The position numbers and the translations under genes were made by a program. Shown one piece after another: positions 7,553-15,613 of a stretch of DNA of 64,000 bases. The notes beneath the pieces are model-generated. The model was given only the letters and a program-made list of their open reading frames with translations. It was not told where the DNA came from and ran no database searches. Each line of letters starts with the position of its first letter. Positions within the stretch are counted from its first letter, which is position 1. Source of the stretch: DATEPR01 sp036491115 (GTDB taxonomy: Bacteria > Actinomycetota > Actinomycetes > Mycobacteriales > Pseudonocardiaceae); assembly GCA_036491115.1 (NCBI GenBank), contig DASXCQ010000031.1:62001-126000 (forward strand), in the 5' to 3' direction.

Positions 7553-8445
7553 TGACCGACGCGGTACCGGCAGCCGCCCTGGCGTGGGCGGCCCGAGCGG
7601 TGGGTCCGCGGGCCACGATCGAGTCGGTGCGGCCCCTGGCCGGCGGTACCCATGCCGCGACCCACCTGCTGCGGACGGCCAACCCGGCCTGCGAGCTGGT
7701 GTTGCGGCGGTTTCCCCCGGGAGACGACGCCGCCGGGCTCGAGGCCGCTGTCCTGACCGTCCTGGACGGACTCGACGGCCGGGCACCGCGGCTGATCGAC
7801 GTGGATCCGTCCGGCGAGCAGGTCGGCGAACCCGCGACGCTGATCACCCGGATCGCCGGTCGCTCGGACATCATCCCCGCCGACCCGCATGCCGCGGCGG
7901 CCGAACTGGCCATGGCCCTGGCTCGGGTGCACGCCACACCGCCGGATCGGCTGGACTCGTTCCGGGACGGCGTGCTCGCGGCGATCCACGAGACCGGCCC
8001 GGTGCGGTCGTCCGCACCGACCGCACCGACGCTGCTCCCCCACGAACACCACCTCACCCGAGCGCAACCCGTGTTGACCCACTACGACTACTGGACGGGC
8101 AACGTCCTGTGGCAGGGCGACACCGTCAGCGGCGTGATCGACTGGGCCGGGGCGGCACGCGCGCCCCGCGGGTTCGATGTGAGCTGGTGCCGGCTGGACC
8201 TCGTGCTCCTGCACGATCACGCCGTCGCAGACACCTTTCTGGCCGCCTACCAGCACGCGGCGGGGGAGGCGGTGCCCGACGTCCATCTCTGGGACCTGTT
8301 CGCCCTCACCAACTCCTATGAGGCGGTGGAAACCTGGCTGCCCAACTACCACTCCCTCGGCCGCACCGACCTGACCGCCGCCGACCTCCGCGAACGTCAT
8401 ACCGGCTGGGCCGATCACTGCCTCGCCCAACTCGAGAACAGCTAA
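7552..8445 (+). CDS. Aminoglycoside-phosphotransferase-fold kinase
   Basis: A 297-residue protein of the APH/choline-kinase fold. The Brenner-type catalytic motif appears as LTHYDYWTGNVLW (Asp, then Asn), followed by GVIDWAGAARAPRGFDVSW, which carries the metal-binding Asp of the DFG equivalent. The N-terminal lobe has LAGGTHAATHLL and a strand with the presumed ATP-binding residue. Such proteins phosphorylate small hydroxylated compounds such as antibiotics, choline or sugars. There is no evidence here for drug resistance. It is the third gene of an apparent operon with the SRPBCC and LLM genes (TGATG junctions). Confidence 0.75.
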   Translation: MTDAVPAAALAWAARAVGPRATIESVRPLAGGTHAATHLLRTANPACELVLRRFPPGDDAAGLEAAVLTVLDGLDGRAPRLIDVDPSGEQVGEPATLITRIAGRSDIIPADPHAAAAELAMALARVHATPPDRLDSFRDGVLAAIHETGPVRSSAPTAPTLLPHEHHLTRAQPVLTHYDYWTGNVLWQGDTVSGVIDWAGAARAPRGFDVSWCRLDLVLLHDHAVADTFLAAYQHAAGEAVPDVHLWDLFALTNSYEAVETWLPNYHSLGRTDLTAADLRERHTGWADHCLAQLENS

Positions 8446-9166
8446 TTAGCGGTCGGCCGAGAGGCTGCCGCTCATCGTGGCCACCCGGCCCCGGTCGTCG
8501 AACTCGGCGACGGCGGAGAATCCCTTGCCGGCGAGCGTGCACGTGCGCTGGTCCGGGGCGAACGTGACGCCCAGCGGGCGGCGGACGGCGTAGCCGTACA
8601 GGGCACGGCGGTGGTCGGTGATGGGGATCTCGGCCGGTGCCTGCTGCAGGACGCGCATGGAGCGGGCCGGTTCCGGGGCGGGCAGTTCGAAGTCCGGGTG
8701 TTCCACCGGGAAGGCGGCGATCGTGCCGCCGCCCACGTCGCCCTGGTAGGCGGTCCAGTGGCCGGACACGGCCTTGGCCGCGTCCAGGCACAGGTGGGCG
8801 GCCCGGTTCGGGTCGCCTGCCGCGCCGGGGAGCGCGTCGAACGGGACCTCGGCGGTGGCCAGTTCGGCGATCCCGTGGTGCTGGCCGAAGTCCCGCACTC
8901 CGGCGGACAGCGCGGTCAGCGACTCGGGGAAGCCGGACGGGGTTGGCCCAGCCCCACAGCCACGATCCGGCGCCGGACGACGCGGTGCCGACCAGGTGGT
9001 AGCCGGTGCAGGCGAAGGTGCGGGCACCGACGAACTCGAACCGGTTGGTCTGCAGGTCGACCTGCCAGCTGTGCTGTCCGAGCACATCGGACAGGTGCAG
9101 TTGGTGTTCCAGGGACAGGATGGCGGCATCGTCGCGAGGGTAGCCAGGTCGGGCTAAGTTGTACAA
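8446..9166 (-). pseudogene. DUF6882-like protein, frameshifted
   Basis: Two minus-strand frames together encode one protein. Frame one gives DDAAILSLEHQLHLS, TNRFEFVGARTFACTGYHL and SGAGSWLWGWANP; frame two continues with SGFPESLTALSAGVRDFG through to FSAVAEFDDRGRVATMSGS. The join is at 8940-8943, where CCCC would have to be CCC to keep the frame. The restored product, about 235 residues, resembles the actinobacterial DUF6882 family, whose function is unknown. The N-terminus is uncertain; a TTG at 9166, inside a palindrome shared with the fur gene, is the only in-frame start noticed. The single-base homopolymer difference could be a real mutation or a sequencing error. Confidence 0.75.
9159..9166. 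promoter_or_regulatory. TTGTACAA palindrome at the fur start
   Basis: A perfect 8-bp palindrome lies 7 nt before the ATG of the Fur-family gene and at the 5' end of the divergent DUF6882-like gene. Fur proteins often repress themselves through AT-rich palindromes in this position, so it is a candidate operator. It is short and the binding protein is inferred. Confidence 0.4.
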
Positions 9167-9173
9167 TGTCCAA

Positions 9174-9596
9174 ATGAGGGTGGGTGAGCGGCTGCGGGCC
9201 GCCGGGCTCAAGGCGACCCGGCCGAGGGTCACCGTCGCCCGGACGCTGCACGACATGGGCGGGCACCGCACGGCGGACGAGGTGCACGAGCAGCTGGCCG
9301 GCCACGGCGTCGCCCTGCCCAGGACCAGCGTCTACAACGCGCTCGGCGCGCTGGCCGAGGCCGGTGTGGTGCTGCACGCGGACGTCGGGCCGGGGGCCGT
9401 CGTCTACGAGATCGCCGACACCTGGCACCACCACTTCGTCTGCCGGCGGTGCGGGGCGATCGCCGACGTGCCGTGTGTCGTGGGTGAGCGGCCGTGCCTG
9501 TCGCCCGGTGCCGGTTTCGGCGAGGTGGACGAGGCGCAGGTGATCTTCCGAGGCGTGTGCGTCCGGTGTGCGCAGGGGGGTGGCGCGGGTGAGTGA
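9174..9596 (+). CDS. Fur-family transcriptional regulator
   Basis: A 140-residue protein with a winged-helix DNA-binding half (KATRPRVTVARTL, RTSVYNALGALAEAGVV) and a metal-binding dimerisation half. The latter has the histidine cluster WHHHFVC (residues 84-90) and two C-x2-C pairs (C90/C93 and C129/C132) that form the structural zinc site of Fur/PerR proteins. The ATG at 9174 is preferred over an in-frame TTG at 9159, because the protein then begins at the usual point. It sits directly upstream of, and overlaps, a ferritin-like/VIT1 iron transporter gene, so it is probably an iron- or peroxide-responsive regulator of that gene. Confidence 0.88.
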   Translation: MRVGERLRAAGLKATRPRVTVARTLHDMGGHRTADEVHEQLAGHGVALPRTSVYNALGALAEAGVVLHADVGPGAVVYEIADTWHHHFVCRRCGAIADVPCVVGERPCLSPGAGFGEVDEAQVIFRGVCVRCAQGGGAGE

Positions 9597-10695
9597 GGCG
9601 TCGCGGTTCCGCGAGATGCTGGCCGCCGAGCGGCAGAGTGCCGTGCTGTACCGGGGTCTGGCCCAGGGTGCGCAGGGCGAGCGCCGCGAGGTGTTCGGGC
9701 AGCTGGCCGCCATCGAGGAGCGGCACGCCGAGCACTGGGCGGCCAAGCTGGTCGCGCTCGGCGAGCGGGTGCCCGATCCTGGTCGGCCCGATCTGCGCAC
9801 CCGGCTGCTGTGCTGGGTCGCGCGGCACTTCTCCGCGGACGCAGTGCTGCCGCTGGTGGAACGGGCCGAGCACGCGGACGCCGGGCTGTACGAGGGCGAC
9901 CCGGACGCCACCCCGGACATGGCCGTCGCCGAGCGCTCCCATGCCAGGGTGCTGACCAGGATGCGCGGGCCGGCCGACGACAACCCGCGCACGATCGCGA
10001 AACGCGAGCGGTGGCACCGCGGCGACCGGTCCGGCGCGCTGCGCGCCGCCGTGTTCGGCGTGAACGACGGGCTGGTGTCCAACACGTCGCTGGTGATGGG
10101 CTTCGCCGGTTCCGGTGCGGCCCAGGGCGCCATCCTGTTCGCCGGTCTGGCCGGGTTGCTGGCCGGCGCGTTCTCCATGGCGGCGGGCGAGTACGTGTCG
10201 ATGCGCAGCCAGCGGGAGGCGTACGAGCGGGAGATCTCGGTCGAGGCCGAGGAACTCCGGGACGACCCGGAGGCCGAGTTCGAGGAACTGGCGCTGATCT
10301 ACCGGGCCAAGGGCCTGCCCGCCGAGGAGGCCGAGCACGTGGCCAAGACGATCATGAAGGACGACGAGATCGCGCTGGACACCATGGCCCGCGAGGAACT
10401 CGGGCTGGATCCGGGCGAACTGGGCTCACCGTGGTCGGCCGCGCTGTCCAGCCTGCTGGCGTTCGCCGTCGGCGCCGTGGTGGTGGTGCTGCCCTACGTC
10501 TTCGGTTCCGGCGTGGCGGCGCTGGTGACGGCGATCGTGCTGGCCGCGCTGGCGCTGTTCGCGGTGGGCGCGGTGATCGGCGTGCTGAACGGCAGGGGTG
10601 CCGGGCGGGCGGGCGCGCGTCAGTTGCTGGTCGGTGGGGTGGCGGCACTGCTGGTGTTCGGCATCGGTCACGTGATCGGCGGCGGACTGGGCTGA
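9589..10695 (+). CDS. Ferritin-like/VIT1 fusion membrane protein (MbfA-like)
   Basis: A two-domain protein of about 368 residues. The first 130 residues are a ferritin/rubrerythrin-like four-helix domain (FREMLAAERQSAVLYRGL, AIEERHAEHWAAKL), with Glu and His at the expected di-iron positions. The rest is a VIT1/CCC1 transporter (AAVFGVNDGLVSNTSLVMG, SMAAGEYVSMRSQREAYE, then three hydrophobic helices at the C-terminus). This fusion matches the erythrin-VIT class, of which rhizobial MbfA exports iron and protects against peroxide. GTG 9589 overlaps the fur stop by 8 nt; an upstream GTG at 9568 is also in frame. The fur neighbour supports iron homeostasis. Its 3' end overlaps the convergent MFS gene by 28 nt. 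Confidence 0.8.
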   Translation: MSEASRFREMLAAERQSAVLYRGLAQGAQGERREVFGQLAAIEERHAEHWAAKLVALGERVPDPGRPDLRTRLLCWVARHFSADAVLPLVERAEHADAGLYEGDPDATPDMAVAERSHARVLTRMRGPADDNPRTIAKRERWHRGDRSGALRAAVFGVNDGLVSNTSLVMGFAGSGAAQGAILFAGLAGLLAGAFSMAAGEYVSMRSQREAYEREISVEAEELRDDPEAEFEELALIYRAKGLPAEEAEHVAKTIMKDDEIALDTMAREELGLDPGELGSPWSAALSSLLAFAVGAVVVVLPYVFGSGVAALVTAIVLAALALFAVGAVIGVLNGRGAGRAGARQLLVGGVAALLVFGIGHVIGGGLG

Positions 10696-12059
10696 TCGCG
10701 CGGTACGGCCAGCAGCGCGCCCAGGACCGTGAGCACAGCCAGGAACCAGCCCACGGCGACCATGCCGGCGGCACTGAACACCAGCGTGGCGGCGGCGATG
10801 CCGAGCGCGGTGCCCAGGCCGCGGGTCATGTTGAGCACGCCGGCCGCCGACCCGGAGTCGCAGGCGGGCGCGGACGCCATCACGGCCGCGTTGTTGGCCG
10901 GTGTGAACAGGCCCAGGCCGATCCCGATCACCACGAGCAGGACGGCGAACGTCGTGACACCGGGGTGCAGCGCGGCGATGCCGACCAGTCCGACGGTGGC
11001 CACGGCCATGCCGCACACGGTGACCGCGCGGGCCCCGAACCGGTCGGCGAGCCGGCCCGCGAAGGGTGCGGTGAGGCCGAGCGCGACCGGTAGCAGGGTG
11101 AGCACGAGACCGGACCGGCCGGAGGTCAGATGATAGGCGCCGCCCAGGGCCAGCGGAGCGGTGAACAGCAGGCCGAACATGGCCGTGTAGGACAGCAGGC
11201 CGCTGCCCAGTCCGGCGCGCAACGCCTTGCGGCGCAACAGGTTCAGGTCCAGCAGGGGCGCGGCGGCCCGGCGGGCGTGCCACACGAACAGCACGCCGAG
11301 CATGGCGGCGACGACCACCAGCGCGGCCAGCAGTGCCGGCGGTTCGGACCGGGTGGCCAGCGAGAGGGCCAACATCAGCAGCGCCACGGCCGGCGCGAAC
11401 AGGCCGAGGCCGCGCCAGTCGACGGGCCTGCGGGGTACGAGATCGCGGCTGCGCGGCAGGAAGAACCAGCCGGTGACCACGCCGAGGACGCCGGCCGGGA
11501 CGGTGAGCAGGAACAGCAGCCGCCAACTGCCCAGTTGCAGCAGCAGGCCGCCGGCCGCCGGGCCGAGCGCCAGCCCGACCGCCTGCGCGGCACCCTGGAT
11601 GCCGACCGCGCGACCCAGCACCCGCCGGGGCACCGCCGTGGCGATCAGGGCGACGCTGTTCGCCTGGAGCATCGCGGCACCCAGCGCCTGCACGACGCGG
11701 AAAATGTCCAGTACGGCGAGGTTCGGAGCCAGCCCGCAGGCCAGTGACGCGAGGGCGAAGACTCCGAAACCATAGGTGTAGAGCAGTTTCCGGCCGATCG
11801 TGTCGGCCAGCCTGCCGACCGGCGCGACCAGGCTGACCAGGGTCAGCAGATAGCCCAGGGCGACCCATTCGGTCTGCGCGCTGTCCGCGTGCAGGTCGTG
11901 GCCGATGGCCGGCAGCGCGAGCGACACGATGCTGGCGTCGAGCTGGCCCATGAAGGCGCCGATGCAGACGGTGGCCACGACGAGGCCCGGCGCCCACGCC
12001 GCGGTGGCGATGCGCCTGGGCCGGGGCGACTCGCGCAACAGCACAGCCGGCCAGGTCAT
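10668..12059 (-). CDS. MFS transporter, DHA2 (14-helix drug/H+ antiporter) type
   Basis: A 463-residue membrane protein with the MFS signatures of the DHA2 family: MGQLDASIVSLALPAIG (motif D1), GRLADTIGRKLLY between helices 2 and 3 (motif A), and ALGPAAGGLLLQLGSWR (motif C of antiporters). About 14 hydrophobic segments can be counted. Members export drugs, dyes or metabolites using the proton gradient. No neighbouring regulator indicates the substrate. It is transcribed away from the PIG-L gene, and a TATAGT hexamer lies in its upstream region. Confidence 0.87.
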   Translation of the reverse strand: MTWPAVLLRESPRPRRIATAAWAPGLVVATVCIGAFMGQLDASIVSLALPAIGHDLHADSAQTEWVALGYLLTLVSLVAPVGRLADTIGRKLLYTYGFGVFALASLACGLAPNLAVLDIFRVVQALGAAMLQANSVALIATAVPRRVLGRAVGIQGAAQAVGLALGPAAGGLLLQLGSWRLLFLLTVPAGVLGVVTGWFFLPRSRDLVPRRPVDWRGLGLFAPAVALLMLALSLATRSEPPALLAALVVVAAMLGVLFVWHARRAAAPLLDLNLLRRKALRAGLGSGLLSYTAMFGLLFTAPLALGGAYHLTSGRSGLVLTLLPVALGLTAPFAGRLADRFGARAVTVCGMAVATVGLVGIAALHPGVTTFAVLLVVIGIGLGLFTPANNAAVMASAPACDSGSAAGVLNMTRGLGTALGIAAATLVFSAAGMVAVGWFLAVLTVLGALLAVPRDQPSPPPIT

Positions 12060-12166
12060 GCCACCCCCGAACTCGTCGTACCCCGACTATATCGGACACC
12101 GAGACTTTCGGAGACAGATGTTTCGCGGCTCACATCGGGTCAGGGGCGATCGGTAGGTTCGACGGC

Positions 12167-12958
12167 ATGGCAACTTTGGTGTCGTTCCACGCCCATCCCG
12201 ACGACGAGTGCATCACCTGCGGTGGCGTGATGCGCAAGGCCGCCGACGAGGGGCATCGTGTGGTCCTGGTCGTGGCGACCAGGGGTGAGAACGGTGAGGT
12301 GCCCGACGGGTTCCTGGCCGATGACGAGCTGTTGTGGCAGCGACGGGTCATCGAGACGAACGAGTCGGCGAAGATCGTCGGCGCCAGCCGCGTCGAGTTC
12401 CTCGGGTACGTCGACTCCGGAATGATGGACACGCCGACCAACGACGCGCCCGGCGCGTTCTGGCGGGCGGACGTGGAGCAGGCGGCGGCCAAGCTCGCGG
12501 AGATCCTGCGCGAGGAGTCCGCGGACGTGCTGACCTGTTACGACGACAACGGCGGCTACGGCCACCCGGACCACATCCAGGTGCACCGGGTCGGCATGCG
12601 CGCGGCCGAACTGGCCGGCACGCCGAGGGTCTACCAGGCCACGATGAACCGCGACCACATCATCCGCGGCATGCGCGCGATGGCCGAGGCGGGCGACACG
12701 TCGGTCGAGCTGCCGGACGTGGAGGACGACCCCGCGTTCGGCAAGCCGGAGTCGGAGATCACCGCGGCGGTGGACGTGACCGCCTACCTGGACGTCAAGC
12801 GCGCGGCGATGCGGGCGCACGCCAGCCAGATCAGCGACGAGTCGTTCTTCCTGGCCATGCCCGACGACGGCTTCCGCAACGCGTTCGGCACCGAGTGGTT
12901 CATCCGCCCCGGCCAGGGCCCCGGCGTCACGGAAACGGACATCATGGCCGGCCTGTGA
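12167..12958 (+). CDS. PIG-L family deacetylase (MshB/Mca-like)
   Basis: A 263-residue zinc deacetylase. The AHPDDE motif (HAHPDDECITCGG at residues 8-20) provides the His-Asp-Asp metal and base residues, and GYGHPDHIQVH provides the third zinc histidine. In actinomycetes this family includes MshB (mycothiol synthesis), Mca (mycothiol S-conjugate amidase) and enzymes acting on other N-acetylglucosaminyl compounds. The length and the internal GFLADDELLWQRR region do not allow a specific choice. It stands alone, divergent from the MFS gene, with a terminator-like hairpin downstream. Confidence 0.85.
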   Translation: MATLVSFHAHPDDECITCGGVMRKAADEGHRVVLVVATRGENGEVPDGFLADDELLWQRRVIETNESAKIVGASRVEFLGYVDSGMMDTPTNDAPGAFWRADVEQAAAKLAEILREESADVLTCYDDNGGYGHPDHIQVHRVGMRAAELAGTPRVYQATMNRDHIIRGMRAMAEAGDTSVELPDVEDDPAFGKPESEITAAVDVTAYLDVKRAAMRAHASQISDESFFLAMPDDGFRNAFGTEWFIRPGQGPGVTETDIMAGL

Positions 12959-12965
12959 TCGGGTG

Positions 12966-13001
12966 GGGCGCCGGCGACACGGCCGGCTCGGTCCGGCGCC
13001 C
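12966..13001 (+). terminator. Hairpin after the PIG-L gene
   Basis: GGGCGCCGG (12966-12974) pairs perfectly with CCGGCGCCC (12993-13001) around an 18-nt loop, 8 nt after the stop codon. There is no T-run, as is common for actinomycete terminators. Confidence 0.5.
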
Positions 13002-13016
13002 TGGCTGGTTCGGTCC

Positions 13017-13047
13017 TTGACTCTCACCCTGGTTCACCGCACAGGCT
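13017..13047 (+). promoter_or_regulatory. Candidate MerR-type promoter with 19-bp spacer
   Basis: TTGACT (13017-13022) and CAGGCT (13042-13047) are separated by 19 bp, the long spacer typical of MerR-activated promoters. The downstream operon encodes a MerR regulator. The predicted start of transcription falls at or near the ATG at 13054, so the message may be leaderless. The -10 element is a weak match, so this is tentative. Confidence 0.35.
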
Positions 13048-13053
13048 GATGCC

Positions 13054-13515
13054 ATGACCACCATCGCCCACCGGTTCGCGACCGCGTTCAACTCGGGAGA
13101 GATCGACCGGGTGCTCGACTGCTTCGCCGCGGACGCTGAGTACCACGACCTGTTCTACGGACGGTTCACCGGTCATGCCGGGCTGCGGCAGTTGTTCGAA
13201 CGCATGTATCGCGAAGGCAACCACCACGCCTGGACGATGACCCGGGTCGTCGACAGTCCGCCGTGCACCATCGGCGAGTGGCGGTTCACCTTCACCGTCA
13301 GCGACGCGGTGCCCCAGGGCACCGGCCGAACGTTGAGCTTCCCCGGTGTCTCGGTCTTCGAGACACATGCCCGCCGCTGCCACACCTACCGGGAGTACTT
13401 CGACCGAACTGCCGCGCTACTGGCCATCGGCATCACCGCGGACACGGTCGCCGCCATCACCGCCCGTCGCCCGTCGATCGAGGTGACCACACCGGACGAG
13501 GCGGGGCGGACATGA
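13054..13515 (+). CDS. SnoaL-like (NTF2-fold) protein
   Basis: A 153-residue protein of the NTF2-like superfamily. FATAFNSGEIDRVLDCFAADAEYHDLF is the characteristic first helix-strand of SnoaL-like proteins, and the cone-shaped fold continues with LRQLFERMYREG and the beta-strand FPGVSVFET. Members are polyketide cyclases, isomerases or ligand-binding proteins with no common reaction. The stop overlaps the ATG of the MerR gene by 4 nt, so the two are one transcript and the MerR protein may sense the compound this protein handles. Confidence 0.72.
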   Translation: MTTIAHRFATAFNSGEIDRVLDCFAADAEYHDLFYGRFTGHAGLRQLFERMYREGNHHAWTMTRVVDSPPCTIGEWRFTFTVSDAVPQGTGRTLSFPGVSVFETHARRCHTYREYFDRTAALLAIGITADTVAAITARRPSIEVTTPDEAGRT

Positions 13516-14327
13516 CCGACGCTGCCCGGCTGTTGCTGATCGGCGAGTTCGCCCGCCGCTGCCGACTGCCGATCTCGACACTGCGCTACTACGACCGGAT
13601 CGGGCTGCTCACCCCGGCCGCCGTCGATCCCGGCACCGGCTACCGCGGATACACCCGCGATCAACTCGCGACCGCGATGCTCATCGCCCGGCTGCGGGCA
13701 CTCGCGATCACGCCCTCCGACATCGCCACGGTCATCCTCGGCGGCGCGCCGGCCACGGCGGTGCTGGCCGCGCACCGGCGCCGCGTCCAGACACAGATCC
13801 GCGACGGCCGGCGAGCGCTGGCCGAGATCGACGACCTGATCGCCGGTCCCGAAACGCGGCATCCCGCGTATCGCCTGCACGTGGTGACGATCGCGCCCAC
13901 ACCTGTGGCCGCCCAACCCGTCGACGGGCTCTCGGCCACCGCCGTGCTGCGTGGCATCGCGGGCCTGCGCACCATCCTGCGCCGCGCCGGCTGTCAGCGG
14001 ACCGGACCGTGGGGAGCCGCGTTGCCACTGGAGATCTCGGACCAGGTCGGTGGTTTCGTGTTCGCCCGCACCAGCCCACCGATCGAGACCACGGACCTGC
14101 ACACCGAGTGGCTACCAGCCACCCGCGCGGTGCGGACCATCCACCACGGCGGCCCGGAGACAGTGGCGGCGGCCTACCAGGCCGCGCTGGACAGGATCGA
14201 GAACGAGGGCTGGACCCCGACCGAACCGGTCATCGAGGAATATCTGACCGGTGACACCTCGCCCATCCGGCTGACCGTGCCCCTCTGTCAGCTCGGTGAG
14301 TCGAGAGCCGCTGCCAGGTCCTGGTAG
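13512..14327 (+). CDS. MerR-family regulator with GyrI-like effector domain
   Basis: A 271-residue regulator. The MerR HTH and wing occupy about residues 6-75 (LLIGEFARRCRLPISTLRYY and DRIGLLTPA). A coiled dimerisation helix (HRRRVQTQIRDGRRALAEIDDL) links it to a C-terminal half that resembles GyrI-like/BmrR effector domains (TEWLPATRAVRTIHHGG, YQAALDRIENEGW, EEYLTG). Such regulators bind hydrophobic or cationic drugs and activate promoters with long spacers. It overlaps the SnoaL gene by 4 nt. It converges on the pcaR-like gene, with 94 nt between the stops and no recognised gene in that gap. Confidence 0.82.
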   Translation: MTDAARLLLIGEFARRCRLPISTLRYYDRIGLLTPAAVDPGTGYRGYTRDQLATAMLIARLRALAITPSDIATVILGGAPATAVLAAHRRRVQTQIRDGRRALAEIDDLIAGPETRHPAYRLHVVTIAPTPVAAQPVDGLSATAVLRGIAGLRTILRRAGCQRTGPWGAALPLEISDQVGGFVFARTSPPIETTDLHTEWLPATRAVRTIHHGGPETVAAAYQAALDRIENEGWTPTEPVIEEYLTGDTSPIRLTVPLCQLGESRAAARSW

Positions 14328-14421
14328 GTCCGCTCGGCCGCACGATCACGCCGGTCTCGCCGAAGCGGTCGAGCCGGCCGCCGATCAGTCCCCGCACGCG
14401 CGGCAGCCCAGGGGCGACCGG

Positions 14422-15225
14422 TCAGGTGCCCTGGGCGCCGGTCAGGTCCTGGGCGATCTGGTCGGCGGTGTGCAGCAGGTGCGGTACCACCGAGGTCGCG
14501 ACCTCGCCCGCCGTCATGCGGGACGCGTTGACCGCGACGTTCACCGCCGCCACCACCCGGCCGGAGCCGTCCCGCACGGGGGCGGCGACCGCACGCAGGC
14601 CCTCCTCCAGTTCCTGGTCGACCATCGCCCAGCCGCGCTCTCGCACCCGCGCCAGTTCCGCCCGCAGCTCGCGGATGTCCGTCGTGGTGTGCGGGGTGAG
14701 GCTGCGCAGCTCGGCCGAGGCGAAGAAGCCGTCCAGGAAGTCGTCCGACCGGCCGGCCAGCAGGACCCTGCCCATCGAGGTCGCGTACGCCGGGAACCGG
14801 GTGCCCACCGCGATGACCACGGCCATGATCCGCTTGGTCGGCACCCGCGCGACGTACACGATCTCGTCGCCGTCCAGCACGCACATCGACGACGACTCGT
14901 GCACCTGCTCGACGAGCTGCTCCATGTGCGGCAGGGCGAGCTCGGGCAGGGACAGGCTGGACAGGTAGGCGTAGCCCAGTTCCAGCACCTTGGGCCGCAG
15001 CGCGAACTTGCCGTTGTCGGTGCGCATGTACCCGATCTCCACCAGGGTGCGCAGGAACCGGCGGGCGGCCGCCCTGGTCAGACCGGTCTGCCTGGCGACC
15101 TCGGACAGGGTCAGTTCCGGGTGGTCCGCGTCGAACGCGCGGATGACCGCGAGGCCGCGGTCCAGCGACTGGACGAACTCGCCGTTGCGCTGTGCGGGCT
15201 CGACGGAGGTCGGCTCGGGTGTCAT
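14422..15225 (-). CDS. pcaR: IclR-family regulator of protocatechuate catabolism (PcaR/PcaU type)
   Basis: A 267-residue IclR protein starting at ATG 15225; an earlier in-frame start at 15279 would lie inside pcaC. The N-terminal HTH (LTLSEVARQTGLTRAAARRFL) is followed by the IclR effector-binding domain (YVARVPTKRIMAVVIAVGTRFPAYATSMGRVLL in pieces, then GWAMVDQELEEGLRAVAAPV). This subgroup typically senses beta-ketoadipate or protocatechuate. It is the last gene downstream of pcaC, 13 nt away, so it belongs to the pca operon it most likely controls. Four GTTCG-type boxes resembling PcaR sites lie in the promoter region before pcaI. Confidence 0.85.
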   Translation of the reverse strand: MTPEPTSVEPAQRNGEFVQSLDRGLAVIRAFDADHPELTLSEVARQTGLTRAAARRFLRTLVEIGYMRTDNGKFALRPKVLELGYAYLSSLSLPELALPHMEQLVEQVHESSSMCVLDGDEIVYVARVPTKRIMAVVIAVGTRFPAYATSMGRVLLAGRSDDFLDGFFASAELRSLTPHTTTDIRELRAELARVRERGWAMVDQELEEGLRAVAAPVRDGSGRVVAAVNVAVNASRMTAGEVATSVVPHLLHTADQIAQDLTGAQGT

Positions 15226-15238
15226 GTCGGACCGCACT

Positions 15239-15613
15239 CTAGCCGTCTGCTGCGTCGATGGTGCGCTGCGCGACGGCAAACGCGCTGTTCGCCGCCGGTA
15301 CGCCCGCGTAGACGGCGACCTGCATCAGCACCTCGCGGATGTCGTCGGGGGTCAGGCCCACCCGCAGCCCGGCCCGCACGTGCAGGGCCAACTCGTTGTG
15401 GTGGCCCAGCGCGGCCAGCATGGCGATGGTGAGGCAACTGCGGGTCCTGCGCTCCAGGCCCGGCCGCGTCCACACCGATCCCCACGCGTACCTGGTGATG
15501 AGCTCCTGGAAGTCGGCGCTGAAATCGGTCGACGCCTCGGTGGCGCGGTCGACGTGCGCGTCGCCGAGCACCTCGCGGCGCACCGCCATGCCTGCCGTGT
15601 ACGGGTCGGTCAT
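15239..15613 (-). CDS. pcaC: 4-carboxymuconolactone decarboxylase
   Basis: A 124-residue carboxymuconolactone-decarboxylase-family protein. The conserved helix core RRTRSCLTIAMLAALGHHNELALHV (read in two halves) contains the family Glu and His, and LTPDDIREVLMQVAVYAGVPAA is the usual C-terminal signature. It converts 4-carboxymuconolactone to beta-ketoadipate enol-lactone in the protocatechuate ortho pathway. The ATG overlaps the pcaD stop by 4 nt. In many actinomycetes pcaC and pcaD are fused as pcaL; here they are separate but coupled. Confidence 0.92.
   Translation of the reverse strand: MTDPYTAGMAVRREVLGDAHVDRATEASTDFSADFQELITRYAWGSVWTRPGLERRTRSCLTIAMLAALGHHNELALHVRAGLRVGLTPDDIREVLMQVAVYAGVPAANSAFAVAQRTIDAADG

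Noticed and set aside
14328..14421. Possible tail of another gene on the minus strand (a stretch reading LDRFGETGVIV)
   Set aside because: Only about 30 plausible codons, no start and no recognisable family.
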